Source of the DNA: UKL13-2 sp038206765
Lineage (GTDB): Bacteria > Pseudomonadota > Gammaproteobacteria > Burkholderiales > Usitatibacteraceae
Assembly (NCBI GenBank): GCA_038206765.1
Contig: JBBRAM010000012.1
Coordinates: forward strand, 1-64,000
DNA length: 64,000 bases
Direction: 5' to 3'
This document shows, piece after piece, positions 51,854-61,362 of this stretch (the first letter of the stretch is position 1; each line of letters starts with the position of its first letter). The translations under genes and the position numbers were made by a program. The notes under the pieces are model-generated. The model ran no database searches and was not told the DNA's origin. It saw only the letters and a list, made by a program, of their open reading frames with translations.

Positions 51854-53614
51854 TCAATCTGAATCTGAGGAAAACCCGGAGCTATTCTGTCGCGCCCGTT
51901 CTCGCGCTAGGGCGCGTTTGTCAGCCGCCCAAATTTGGCGGAATGTGGATAATTTTTCGCCCCAGCTTAACCCCTCAGAAGACAACGCCTCCATTACCGA
52001 TGCCAAGCGCCGCGAAATCATAACGGTATAGATTGAGAGCAATACGGTTGGAAGGAAAACTGCAAAAAAAATGATGAATTTTATCGTCACCGGCTGATCG
52101 GAATGGCTATACAAATTCATGCCAAGAAAGCCTGTGACAATCGTGCCGACCATGCCGCAGGCAGAGACAACAGTAAGGCGCATCGCATTATCGGTTTGTT
52201 TGCGGGCGCGGTCTGCATCAAGGTATTCGTTGATATCGCGCGCCTCTTCACGCACCTCGTTGTAGAGCGCATCGGAACCCAATTGATGGCTCCAGCGTTT
52301 AAAGAAATCAGCAGCCTGCACCTGATTGGAAATTTCATGGAACCAATAGCGGTGATTAAACCGTAAAAACACTTCGAGTGTTTCGCGGACATGGCGCTTG
52401 AATACTTTGACCGATTCAAAATCGCGCACATTCAGCCGCTCCACCGCGCGGGAAAATCGATTTGACAATGACAGCAACGCCGCCTTGTGGAAATGCGCAA
52501 TCAAGCCGATTTGAAATACCTGATGGCGGAACTGCCGAAGTAGAGTTTCATGTTCTTTGGCCTTCCCCACCTGGGTAATCATGGCAAAACTGGCACCACA
52601 AAACATATAACGTGTCACCATGCCGCTTTGCTGATGATGTGCGCTGCCGGGGTGGGTTGCGAAGCGGGAAGACTCCCAATATCGGTCATAGCAGCTTTCG
52701 CTTTCAAAGTTGGTAAGGAATCCGCTTGAATACGGCAGCGTGTCGGATGCGCCCCATTTAGCTGCGAAGCCGATCCGCATCATGTCGCCGCGTGTCAATG
52801 CGTGTGGATCGTCGAAGGTCAGCGCAGTCATAATCGGAATGCGCTTATTTTCGAGCTGATAATATTTAATACCGCTACCCGATTTGTAAGCGGGCACGAG
52901 CGGCGAGAGCAAAAATTCCCAATGAGACGCAATCGGCGTTTGCCGCTCGCCTCGCACAAGCTCAAGGTATTTTCGCTGATCGTTGTAATCAGACGAAGCC
53001 AAGACAGCGCCGTTGTGCGCGATAAAATCAACTGAATAGGGCGAATGGCTACCTTGCGCGACTTTGCCATCCTCGATCTCCCAGGCAGGCGGATAAGGGC
53101 GACCAAAGCGGTCCATTAACTCGACCGCCTCAGGCAATTCGACATTGGTACAGGAAACCTCAAAGGCCACCAATGCAACATCGATATCGTAGAAAAAATA
53201 GAGTCGCGCGCGCCGCACATCGAGCGAAATTTTTTCGCGATCCGGATGCAACTGCACACGTACTTCGGCGATATCATCGCGCGTAAAAATATGCAGCGAT
53301 GATTGCGCACCGCGACCCTCATCGCCCACACCGTACAAAAAACGCTGCACATACGGCAAAAAATAAACAAATTCCTCATAGCCAACTTGGCATGATTCGT
53401 CCTCGATCAGCAACGCATCTTCGACATATCGCCAAGCGCCGGGATTCTTCTTGAGTACCTCCCAATATTGTTCAAGATTAGCTGTCGCTTTCGTATCGGG
53501 AATATTTTTAACGCCAGGCTGTGATGACGCGATTCCACCGCCCGCCCCCCGGCGAAGCGAGCGTAGTTGCACCGGCCACAATAAGGTGTGATTAAAATCG
53601 CGAACAGTCGTCAT
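51854..53614 (-). CDS. CorA-like membrane protein with a very long N-terminal domain
   Basis: A 586-residue protein ending with two membrane helices. The first helix closes with GMNLY (Gly498-Met499-Asn500), which matches the G-M-N signature at the mouth of CorA-family magnesium/metal channels, and a second helix follows (FIIFFAVFLPTVLLSIYTVMI). The N-terminal about 480 residues are far longer than in CorA (usually about 250-270 before the helices) and contain acidic, aromatic-rich beta-type sequence (ARLYFFYDIDVALVAFEVSC) and a long coiled helical region near 385-480. Transport of a divalent cation is inferred from the GMN motif and topology only. Confidence 0.7.
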   Translation of the reverse strand: MTTVRDFNHTLLWPVQLRSLRRGAGGGIASSQPGVKNIPDTKATANLEQYWEVLKKNPGAWRYVEDALLIEDESCQVGYEEFVYFLPYVQRFLYGVGDEGRGAQSSLHIFTRDDIAEVRVQLHPDREKISLDVRRARLYFFYDIDVALVAFEVSCTNVELPEAVELMDRFGRPYPPAWEIEDGKVAQGSHSPYSVDFIAHNGAVLASSDYNDQRKYLELVRGERQTPIASHWEFLLSPLVPAYKSGSGIKYYQLENKRIPIMTALTFDDPHALTRGDMMRIGFAAKWGASDTLPYSSGFLTNFESESCYDRYWESSRFATHPGSAHHQQSGMVTRYMFCGASFAMITQVGKAKEHETLLRQFRHQVFQIGLIAHFHKAALLSLSNRFSRAVERLNVRDFESVKVFKRHVRETLEVFLRFNHRYWFHEISNQVQAADFFKRWSHQLGSDALYNEVREEARDINEYLDADRARKQTDNAMRLTVVSACGMVGTIVTGFLGMNLYSHSDQPVTIKFIIFFAVFLPTVLLSIYTVMISRRLASVMEALSSEGLSWGEKLSTFRQIWAADKRALARERARQNSSGFSSDSD

Positions 53615-53660
53615 TTATTCCCTCCCGCCCTTATCCATCTTTAAGTTGGATTTTTAATAC

Positions 53661-53690
53661 GGATTTTTCTATGGATTTTTCTATGGATTT
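53661..53690. repeat. Tandem GGATTTTTCTAT repeats
   Basis: Two exact 12-bp units (53661-53672, 53673-53684) and a degenerate third, plus a nearby GGATTTTTAAT, between the CorA-like gene and the prolyl oligopeptidase. Confidence 0.75.
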
Positions 53691-53787
53691 TCCGTATCGA
53701 TTTTTTGTGTGGATTTGGCTTTAGCATTTGCCGGCAACTGTCATCTATGAATACTTCCCTGCCTATAATTCCCCATTGGCATGTTAG

Positions 53788-56145
53788 CTACTTCTTTGGC
53801 TGAAATTCGACATCACCAAATTGCCATAACAGGAACGAATACACATCAGCCAGTTCAGCGTTGCGCTGCGAACGCGTTGAGCCGATGCCGTGACCTGCAT
53901 CGTAATCCAATCTGAGTAACACAGGGTTGGCGTTAACATTGCTATCAACCGCAGCTTGCAAACGCGCGGCCATTTTTGCCGAATGCCACACTTCAACGCG
54001 CGGATCATTCACACCATGCATCAACAACACAGCCGGATAACGGGTTCCGTCTTTAACTTGATGGAATGAGCTCATGGCGAATAGTCCTTTAAAACCGTCT
54101 TCGGTTTTCACGCTGCCAAATTCTGGAATATTCGGGGGGCCGTTTGGTGTAAATTCAGCGCGCATCGCATCCAACAGGCCAACTTGCGGTACCACTGCCG
54201 CAAACAAATCCGGACGCTCAGTGAGTGCGCGGCCAACGGTGATACCGCCGGCGCTTCCTCCGGTTATCGCCATTTTTTCTTTACGGGTGAACTTGCGCGC
54301 AACCATGTATTCCGCACAGGCGATCAGATCGCGCCAGGTATTGGGCTTGGTTAATTTCTGGCCGCCACGATGCCACTCCTCGCCAAACTCGCCACCGCCA
54401 CGTACATGGCAGGTTGCCAATATGCCGCCGCGCTCCAGCCATGCCAGCGTGGCAGGAGAAAAGGTCGGCGATTGGGTGATGCCGTAAGCGCCGTAAGCAC
54501 GCAGCAATGTCGGGTTATTGCCGTTGAGAGTGGTCGTTTTTTTATAGATTAACGAGATCGGAACCTTCATGCCATCTTTTGCGGTGACCGATAATTTGAC
54601 CTCATCAATGGCCGAAAAATCGACAGCCGGTTTGGGCTGCAATCCGATATCAGCGATATTGGCGGAGCGCTCCTCAACTGAGACATACTTGGGTGCCTCA
54701 GTCCAGCTTTCTAGCCGCAGAATAGCGCCGGGGCGCTTCGGGTCAGTAATAATCTGGCGGATGCCCTCCGACGGCAGGCGAATAAATTCCATTTTGCCAC
54801 CGCTAAATACTGTGTTGCTAAAATTGAGCCGCTGCAAAAAATCATAACCGCCCCGGACATCGCGAATATAGAGTGCGTCAAGCGCCACTTTCATTTCAGT
54901 AATCACGTTATCGCCATGCGGAACAATGGTGGTTGCCATCGCAAACTCCGGCCGCGATACGCTGGTGCGCACAACCTTGTAGCGCGGTGCATTTTGATGG
55001 GTCAGCAAATAAAAACTATTGCCGTTAATCGCGTAATTCGTGACTTGATCCTTCGGCTCGATCGCTCGCCGCCATGCGCCGTTGGGCAAACCTTGCGGAT
55101 TTGTTTCCACCACATACAAACTGATTTCACGCGCGTCGCCGTGTTCTATTTTGCCAATTAAATATTTACCATCAGCGGTCGGTGCGACCGAGGGAATATC
55201 GATATTCATCAAACTCACATTTGGCATGCCGTTCGCAAATACCAACTCATCAGCGCTGGCGTTGCGACCCAACACATGGCGATAGGCTTGGCTGCGCAAG
55301 TACTGATTCTTCTTTTCACCGGCAATAGCGGCGGGCAAGCGGTTATAGAAAAAACTGCGGCTGTCTGATGCCCAGTGCGTGCCGTCCATAAAACCGATGC
55401 GCTCAATCGCGAGCCCAGTGTCCTTTGCGGTCGCCACATCAATGACTCGGATCGAGGTTTCCTCCGAGCCGCCCGCTGCAACGCCAACAATCACATGACG
55501 GCCATCGGGCGAGGCGACATAGGAATCGAGTGCGTAGCGCTCACCAGACTTTGAAATTGCCTGTGGGTCGAACAACAAGCGCTCGGCACTTTTTAGACTA
55601 TCGCGTGTGTAGAGCTTTCGTGATTTTTCGCCGGGCGCAATTTTGTAATAAAAAAGCTGCCCGCCGCTAGATGAGGCAGCGGTGCTGCCTTTGCCGCCTG
55701 CCATTTGCACGCCACTGATTTGCACGCCAGCCTCAGATAGCGCATTGATGCGGTTTTCCATTGCGGTACGGCCGGGAATCGCGTCCAAGGTGGTCCGCGC
55801 ATAGTCGCCTTGCGCACGCAGGTATGCCGTCACCTCCGGGCTTTTGACATCCTCCATGTAGCGGTAAGGATCGGTCACCGATTGGCCAAAAAATATTTCG
55901 GTAACGTTATTGACGGCCGCCAACTTCGGGCCAGCGCGACGCGGAGGAGGTGGCTCGGGTGTTGCTACCGCCGGTGCTGCTGTTTTTGCTTCTTGAGTCG
56001 GGGCAGCGCAGGATGCCAGCAAAAAGATGACAGAAGCGGTGAGCGCGACTTTCACCACAAGCGCCGCACCTAAGACTGCATACAACGTTGAATCATGCTT
56101 TACACCGGCATAGCGATGGGAGGGGGATGTGAAAGGTGATGTCAT
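53788..56145 (-). CDS. Prolyl oligopeptidase-family serine peptidase, probable lipoprotein
   Basis: A 785-residue family S9A peptidase that would cleave short peptides after proline. The N-terminus carries a hydrophobic segment ending LLASC (Cys46), a lipobox, so it is probably an outer-membrane or inner-membrane lipoprotein facing the periplasm. A Pro/Ala-rich linker (about 55-70) leads into the N-terminal DPYRYMEDVKSPEV segment, the beta-propeller, and the catalytic domain with AYGAYGITQSP, GGGEFGEEWHRGG, nucleophile Ser631 in ITGGSAGGI, the Asp region LLMHGVNDPRVE and His in DYDAGHG. Most family members are cytosolic or periplasmic without a lipid anchor. Confidence 0.9.
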   Translation of the reverse strand: MTSPFTSPSHRYAGVKHDSTLYAVLGAALVVKVALTASVIFLLASCAAPTQEAKTAAPAVATPEPPPPRRAGPKLAAVNNVTEIFFGQSVTDPYRYMEDVKSPEVTAYLRAQGDYARTTLDAIPGRTAMENRINALSEAGVQISGVQMAGGKGSTAASSSGGQLFYYKIAPGEKSRKLYTRDSLKSAERLLFDPQAISKSGERYALDSYVASPDGRHVIVGVAAGGSEETSIRVIDVATAKDTGLAIERIGFMDGTHWASDSRSFFYNRLPAAIAGEKKNQYLRSQAYRHVLGRNASADELVFANGMPNVSLMNIDIPSVAPTADGKYLIGKIEHGDAREISLYVVETNPQGLPNGAWRRAIEPKDQVTNYAINGNSFYLLTHQNAPRYKVVRTSVSRPEFAMATTIVPHGDNVITEMKVALDALYIRDVRGGYDFLQRLNFSNTVFSGGKMEFIRLPSEGIRQIITDPKRPGAILRLESWTEAPKYVSVEERSANIADIGLQPKPAVDFSAIDEVKLSVTAKDGMKVPISLIYKKTTTLNGNNPTLLRAYGAYGITQSPTFSPATLAWLERGGILATCHVRGGGEFGEEWHRGGQKLTKPNTWRDLIACAEYMVARKFTRKEKMAITGGSAGGITVGRALTERPDLFAAVVPQVGLLDAMRAEFTPNGPPNIPEFGSVKTEDGFKGLFAMSSFHQVKDGTRYPAVLLMHGVNDPRVEVWHSAKMAARLQAAVDSNVNANPVLLRLDYDAGHGIGSTRSQRNAELADVYSFLLWQFGDVEFQPKK

Positions 56146-56431
56146 AGGGTCTCCGAGCGACGTAGAAATATGTAATCTCGAAAACTAACACGCGCCACAC
56201 TGTTTGTGGGCGGTTTGCGCAAAACCTGCGTTTAAAACTGGTTTTTGTCACCAGCTGACGACAAATTGATTTACCGCTACTACTGGGGTTCTGGCACTGC
56301 CTCATGCTCTCAAACTAACGAGTGGGCCGCCCATTATTTGTTAAAAATAGTTGCAGATCGACGTCTCATGGGCGCCCCCAAGCGTATTCAGCTGAAAATG
56401 CCCGCCCCTGCTAGCTGTTGCCGCCGCTATG

Positions 56432-57538
56432 CTATTTTGTAGTGGCGCTTGTTGGAACTTTGATGGTGCCTCGTTTTGCGGCAACTCGTGCGCGCAAATA
56501 GCCGACAATACCAGCCGGAAAGTAATACACGGACAGTACGAACATAACGCCCAACCAGAGCAGCCACCGGTCCGGCGATAACAGTGCTGCCAGCCACGGC
56601 AGACCGCTTGCCGCTTCGCTGGCAATTCGTAGCAAATCCTGCAGATAGCTTTGAGCAACAATGAACAGAACCGCTCCAATCACTGCGCCATACATCGTGC
56701 CCATGCCGCCGATCACCACGATCAGAAGTACATCCAGCATGATTTCAAATGACAGAGAAGTATCGGGCCCGTTATAGCGCAGCCAGAGTGCCAGCATTAC
56801 CCCAGCCAGGGTCGCAAACAGCGCTGATAACACGCTGGACAGGGTGCGATACACCACCACCCGATAGCCAATGGCTTCCGCGCGGAACTCGTTTTCGCGA
56901 ATCGCCTGCAACACCCGGCCAAATGGTGAATTCACGATTCGCAGTAACGCCAGCAACAACAAAAGCGCCGAGAAAAATAGCAAGTAATAACACAGCAGGC
57001 GGCCGTCAGCCGGCACGCCGAAAATGGGCGCTTCCAAAAATGAGTGGCTGGGCGAAAGCCATTCGGGCGACTTGAAACTGAGTCCATCTTCACCCCCGGT
57101 GAAATCGGAAAGTTGCGAAGCAAGCGTCTGAAATGCAGAAGCAACCGCCAGTGTGATCATCGCAAAAAAAATAGCGCGCACTCGCAGCGAAAAAAGACCC
57201 ACCAGCAACGCCAGAATAAACGACAGGGACAGCGACAATGCCACACCCAGCAACACCGACTGCCCGCTTTCGCCCCAACGGGTACTGGCAATGGCCACGC
57301 CATAAGCGCCAATGCCGAAGAACATGGTGTGTGCAAAACTGACAACGCCGGTATAGCCCAGTAGCAGATCAAAGCTCGCAACCAAGACAATAAACACTAG
57401 GATTTTTGCTGCGACGCTAAGTGCCTTCACGCCAGGCGCAATGAACGGCGCAAATGCGAGCGCAAGTAAAATCACCAGCAGTAGAACAACCAGTACGCGG
57501 CTACGCGGAAAATCGTTAGACAGCAGACGTTTAATCAT
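56432..57538 (-). CDS. livM: Branched-chain-type ABC transporter permease LivM
   Basis: Inner-membrane permease of the high-affinity hydrophobic-substrate uptake family, about 368 residues with roughly nine membrane helices. ATG 57538 has AAGGAG upstream; the open frame runs 267 nt further into livH but that part is not LivM-like. Diagnostic segments: SFDLLLGYTGVVSFAHTMFFGIGAYG, LRVRAIFFAMITLAVASAF, and VVIGGMGTMYGAVIGAV. The LivH partner ends 17 nt upstream. In this locus the substrate may not be an amino acid (see the depolymerase in the same operon). Confidence 0.92.
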   Translation of the reverse strand: MIKRLLSNDFPRSRVLVVLLLVILLALAFAPFIAPGVKALSVAAKILVFIVLVASFDLLLGYTGVVSFAHTMFFGIGAYGVAIASTRWGESGQSVLLGVALSLSLSFILALLVGLFSLRVRAIFFAMITLAVASAFQTLASQLSDFTGGEDGLSFKSPEWLSPSHSFLEAPIFGVPADGRLLCYYLLFFSALLLLLALLRIVNSPFGRVLQAIRENEFRAEAIGYRVVVYRTLSSVLSALFATLAGVMLALWLRYNGPDTSLSFEIMLDVLLIVVIGGMGTMYGAVIGAVLFIVAQSYLQDLLRIASEAASGLPWLAALLSPDRWLLWLGVMFVLSVYYFPAGIVGYLRARVAAKRGTIKVPTSATTK

Positions 57539-57555
57539 GGACTCCTTTGACGTCA

Positions 57556-58563
57556 TTAGCGATTGGCAACGGGATAGACGCCGCGCGGGCGCCACAGCAA
57601 GACCGCGACCATCAAGGCAATATTTGAAAACAGTGCCACTTTGGGTGCCAGAAAACCGGTGTAGTTGGCCATCAACCCAACCATCAACGCGCCGATTAGC
57701 GCGCCGCCGGTAGATCCCAACCCGCCGATAATGATGACGATAAAAATCAGCACGTTGACCTGCGCACCCATTTGCGGTGTCACGTTTTGTTGGTATAGGC
57801 CCCACATTACGCCGCCCAAGCCTGCCAACGCACTGCCCGCGACAAACACGCCTACAAATAGGCGCCTGATGCGGTAGCCCAGCGATTCCACCATCTCGCC
57901 ATTTTCAACACCGGCGCGAATCAGGAGGCCAATTTTAGTGCGACTGAGGGTCCATGCTAGCGTAGCGAATACAGCGATGCCGACCACCATTGCCACCAGC
58001 CTGAATTTCTCAATTGCTGCGTCACCTAACAGTACGGCACCGCGCAGCGCCTCGGGAAGCGACAACGCAATTTGTTGGGGCCCCCAAATCACCTTGATGA
58101 GCTCTTCGCCGATGATCATGCCGCCCATGGTGATCAAAATCTGTTTCAGATGCTGACCATAAACCGGGCGCACCAACACGCGTTCAAACGCGACCGCGAC
58201 TGCACTGGCCACCAGCATGGCGACGACCATGGCGGCGAGTACCGCCAGCAGGTTACGCCAGAGCTCCTGCGAGCCGGTCCAATCGCCCATGAACCCTAAT
58301 ACGCTGGTGGCGACGAACGCCCCGGTGGCAATAAATATGCCGTGACCAAAATTGAGCACATCCATCAAGCCGAACACCAGCGTGAGGCCGGATGCGATGA
58401 TAAAAATAATCATGCCCATGGCTAGCCCGGCTGCCGTTAGCGTGAGCCAAGTTGAGGGTGAGCCAACAAGCGGCAGCGCCAACAGTGCGAGTGCCGGGAC
58501 CAACAGCAATGGTTTCCAGTCAAAATCAATGCCGACATGCATTCCAGCGTTCGACGGCTTCAT
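57556..58563 (-). CDS. livH: Branched-chain-type ABC transporter permease LivH
   Basis: Second permease of the complex, 335 residues, eight or more membrane helices. Landmarks: ASGLTLVFGLMDVLNFGHGIF, the EAA-like loop GYRIRRLFVGVFVAGSALAGLGG, and VNVLIFIVIIIGGLGSTGGALIGAL. It overlaps the livF stop/start by 4 nt, so translation is coupled. The order livG-livF-livH-livM is complete and compact. Confidence 0.92.
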   Translation of the reverse strand: MKPSNAGMHVGIDFDWKPLLLVPALALLALPLVGSPSTWLTLTAAGLAMGMIIFIIASGLTLVFGLMDVLNFGHGIFIATGAFVATSVLGFMGDWTGSQELWRNLLAVLAAMVVAMLVASAVAVAFERVLVRPVYGQHLKQILITMGGMIIGEELIKVIWGPQQIALSLPEALRGAVLLGDAAIEKFRLVAMVVGIAVFATLAWTLSRTKIGLLIRAGVENGEMVESLGYRIRRLFVGVFVAGSALAGLGGVMWGLYQQNVTPQMGAQVNVLIFIVIIIGGLGSTGGALIGALMVGLMANYTGFLAPKVALFSNIALMVAVLLWRPRGVYPVANR

Positions 58564-59351
58564 AACGATAAGCCCAGCAGCGTGTGTTGTAATTCGGCGT
58601 TGTCTGCAAATGTCTGCATGGTGCCCGCATGCAGCATGCGGCCGTTGTCCATCACCGCAACCGTATCGCCTAGACGCTTGGCGAAATTGATGTTCTGCTC
58701 GACCAGCAGGATCGTCACCCCTTGCGTTTTTAATGCTGCGAAAGCATCAATCATGTTGTCGATAATGGCGGGTGCTAGCCCCTTACTCGGCTCATCAATG
58801 ATCAGCAATTCTCGCGGCTCAACAATTGCGCGGGCGACGGCCAGCATTTGCTTTTGCCCGCCGGATAATTTTCCGGCCGGATAATTCCAGAATTTCTCAA
58901 CTGCGGGAAACAATGCGTAAATCCATTTCAATCGTGTGTTGTCCATGTCGCTAGCGCGCTTCGCCTGCGTCGCCGCCAGCAGCATGTTTTCCTTCACTGT
59001 GAGGTCAGAAAAAATACCCATCGTTTCGGGAACGTAGGCAATACTGCGTCTTGCAATCTGCGTGGTGGTAAATGCTGTGATGTCATCCCCAGCGAACGTG
59101 ATTCGCCCTGCCGAGGCCTGCCACAGCCCCATGATTGTGCGCAACGTGGTGGTCTTGCCCGCACCATTGCGCCCGAGCAGCATCGTCAGCTCACCGCGAG
59201 GCACACGGAGATTCATACCGTGCAGGATGTGATAGTCGCCGATATGCGTATGCACGTCATCGAGAACAAGTAGCGGGTTGGGTAGGGGGTGGGGGTGGGT
59301 TTGGGCGTGAGATAGCAGGTTAGACTCCAGTTCACGCGGTTGCGCAATCAT
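58560..59351 (-). CDS. livF: ABC transporter ATP-binding protein LivF
   Basis: ATPase subunit, 263 residues. Walker A is GRNGAGKTT, the signature is LSGGQKQM, Walker B ends LLIIDEPSKGLAP, and the H-loop context is VTILLVEQNINFAK. The signature and SKGLAP motifs are characteristic of LivF. The N-terminus carries an extra His/Pro-rich stretch (QTHPHPLPNP) of unknown significance. Overlaps livG by 4 nt and livH by 4 nt. Confidence 0.92.
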   Translation of the reverse strand: MIAQPRELESNLLSHAQTHPHPLPNPLLVLDDVHTHIGDYHILHGMNLRVPRGELTMLLGRNGAGKTTTLRTIMGLWQASAGRITFAGDDITAFTTTQIARRSIAYVPETMGIFSDLTVKENMLLAATQAKRASDMDNTRLKWIYALFPAVEKFWNYPAGKLSGGQKQMLAVARAIVEPRELLIIDEPSKGLAPAIIDNMIDAFAALKTQGVTILLVEQNINFAKRLGDTVAVMDNGRMLHAGTMQTFADNAELQHTLLGLSL

Positions 59352-60130
59352 GCCGCCACCCTTGCATCACGCTGGGCCGTGCCAAGATAAGCCTCTTGCA
59401 CGATCGGCAAGGCGATCACGTCAGCAGGCTTACCATCGGCGACCAAGCTGCCGTTATGCAGCACGATAATACGATCAGCCAGCTCGCGCACCACGTCCAT
59501 TTTGTGTTCCACCAGCAGGATGGTTTTACTTTTGTCCTTCTTGAGGTTGCGAATCAAGTTCAGCACCGTTGGCACCTCCTCGGCACTCATCCCCGCGGTG
59601 GGTTCGTCAAACATAAACACTTGCGCGTCTAACGCCATCAACATCGCCACCTCTAGCTTGCGCTGATCGCCATGCGAAAGACTGGCAACCAAGCTGGCGG
59701 CCTTATCCTGCATGAAAACCGCATCAAAAATTTCCTCAGCGCGGCGTGCCAGCAATGCATGATCGCTCCAGATGCTCCACAGGTTCAGGCCACGACGATG
59801 CGGGCCGGGTGTACTTGCCTGCACCGCCAACCGTACATTTTCCAGGGCGGTGAGATGTGGAAATAAATTAGTCAGCTGAAACGCACGGCCCAACCCGGCA
59901 CGGGTTCGTGCTGATGGCGGCATAGCTGAAATATCACTGCCGTTTAGGGTCACAGTCCCGCTTGTAGCTTTGAGTTGGCCCGAGATCAGATTGAAATAGG
60001 TAGTCTTGCCTGCACCATTTGGGCCGACAATTGCTGTCAGCGTACCCGGCTGGAATGTGCAGCTGACTGCGTTGACGGCAACATGGCCCCCAAAGCGAAT
60101 CGTCAGCGCGGTTGTACTCAATAATTCCAT
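59348..60130 (-). CDS. livG: ABC transporter ATP-binding protein LivG
   Basis: ATPase subunit, 260 residues. Walker A GPNGAGKTTYFNLISG, LivG-type GLGRAFQLTNLFPHLTALENV, signature LSHGDQRKLEVAM, Walker B QVFMFDEPTAGMS, H-loop KTILLVEHKMDVV. Its start lies 6 nt after the depolymerase stop, so the PHB depolymerase and the ATPases are on one message. Confidence 0.92.
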   Translation of the reverse strand: MELLSTTALTIRFGGHVAVNAVSCTFQPGTLTAIVGPNGAGKTTYFNLISGQLKATSGTVTLNGSDISAMPPSARTRAGLGRAFQLTNLFPHLTALENVRLAVQASTPGPHRRGLNLWSIWSDHALLARRAEEIFDAVFMQDKAASLVASLSHGDQRKLEVAMLMALDAQVFMFDEPTAGMSAEEVPTVLNLIRNLKKDKSKTILLVEHKMDVVRELADRIIVLHNGSLVADGKPADVIALPIVQEAYLGTAQRDARVAA

Positions 60131-60136
60131 GGTGGC

Positions 60137-61234
60137 TCAGCGCTTCGCTGGCGTTAAGTCAGCAGAAGGTGCCTTTGCAAGCGCAGTTGAGCCGCCTGCA
60201 ACATGACCAACCATCGCCATGATTGCCACCATCTGCGGGCCAGATTTTTTTGCATAGTTTGCACTGTCGTAACCCCACCAATCCCAGCAACTATTGGTAG
60301 CACCTTTGCCGGTTTGCGGGTATAGCACCACAATATTGTTGTTCTCAGCCCAGCGGTTGTAACCGGCGTTGCGAACAAATTCCTGTCCGACATCGGTGCT
60401 GTTCTGCTTGCACCCATGCAAGGCGACATGCAGCCGGCACTGCGCCCCTGCCGCACAGCTGCTTGGCACATAGATCCAGCCGCTAGTGCCCATACCGTGG
60501 CTGGTAACAAACGGTGATTGGTCGAATTCGATCAGGCCAGGTATCGGGACGGACAATGGGCTAGATCGTGAGCCAGATTCCTGCCCGCCGGCTTTGCTAG
60601 CGGTCAACGGCCCATACAAATGCTGTAGCATTGCGCCGGCCAAATCAAAGCCGCAGTTGTTAATAAAGGGTGAGGCCTTGATTAAGCAAGCGGCGCCATA
60701 ATTGTCAGTGACAAACCCATGCTCACTGGCAATATCGCGTTTGTGAATGATGTTGGCGGCTGGCAGGAAGTTCTGATAAAAAGCCTGCAATGCAATCGTC
60801 GTTGCTGGCTTGACCACCGTGTCGCTTGGGCTGGAAAAAAGATAAACCTTTGAGTTTTCCAGCGCTGAAGGCGGATCAATCAATCCCTCGCGGGCCCACT
60901 TCTGTGTCGTCGCCACTAGATCGTCCACTGGAATAGGCGCATTGCCAAGACAACGGCCAATGGCATTCAACACAGAATTATCTGCGCAATTAAAGGGTCC
61001 ACCTGCAACCACGCCAACGCCTTTTTTAAAGCTTGATGAAAAGGCAATATGCAATTGAACTGCCATATATCCGCCCGATGATGCACCCGATACACTGGTT
61101 TGTGTTCTATCAAGATTGAGTTGCGGAAGGGGTGCGGCATTTACGGTAAGCGCCAGAGAAACAAAGGCGACGACTACTAGAAACGCAGAAGCGAAGGCCG
61201 AGGCGGCGGTAAGGCTCATTTGTTTAGCGTGCAT
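60137..61234 (-). CDS. Exported PHB depolymerase (type II catalytic domain)
   Basis: A secreted serine depolymerase for polyhydroxybutyrate or its oligomers, 365 residues. It has a signal peptide to about residue 33 (LALTVNA). Its lipase box SGASSGGYM (Ser52) is near the N-terminus, as in the type II catalytic domain, and later blocks GWIYVPSSCAAGAQCRLHVALHGCKQ and NNIVVLYPQTG with NSCWDWWGY are typical of this depolymerase group. It lacks a recognisable substrate-binding or linker domain, so it may act on soluble oligomers or in the periplasm. It lies between the binding-protein gene (128-nt gap) and livG (6-nt gap), an unusual place that points to coupled hydrolysis and uptake. Confidence 0.85.
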   Translation of the reverse strand: MHAKQMSLTAASAFASAFLVVVAFVSLALTVNAAPLPQLNLDRTQTSVSGASSGGYMAVQLHIAFSSSFKKGVGVVAGGPFNCADNSVLNAIGRCLGNAPIPVDDLVATTQKWAREGLIDPPSALENSKVYLFSSPSDTVVKPATTIALQAFYQNFLPAANIIHKRDIASEHGFVTDNYGAACLIKASPFINNCGFDLAGAMLQHLYGPLTASKAGGQESGSRSSPLSVPIPGLIEFDQSPFVTSHGMGTSGWIYVPSSCAAGAQCRLHVALHGCKQNSTDVGQEFVRNAGYNRWAENNNIVVLYPQTGKGATNSCWDWWGYDSANYAKKSGPQMVAIMAMVGHVAGGSTALAKAPSADLTPAKR

Positions 61235-61362
61235 GCTATTTTTCTCTACTTTGGGATGCGGCGGGTTGATGTCCCCTGTGTTGGGGCTTTTTTGGTTCGC
61301 TGCTGGCGGTGTTGTGCAGCGTCTAACGGTTTGGCGGTTAACGTGTATTGTTCAATAGTACT

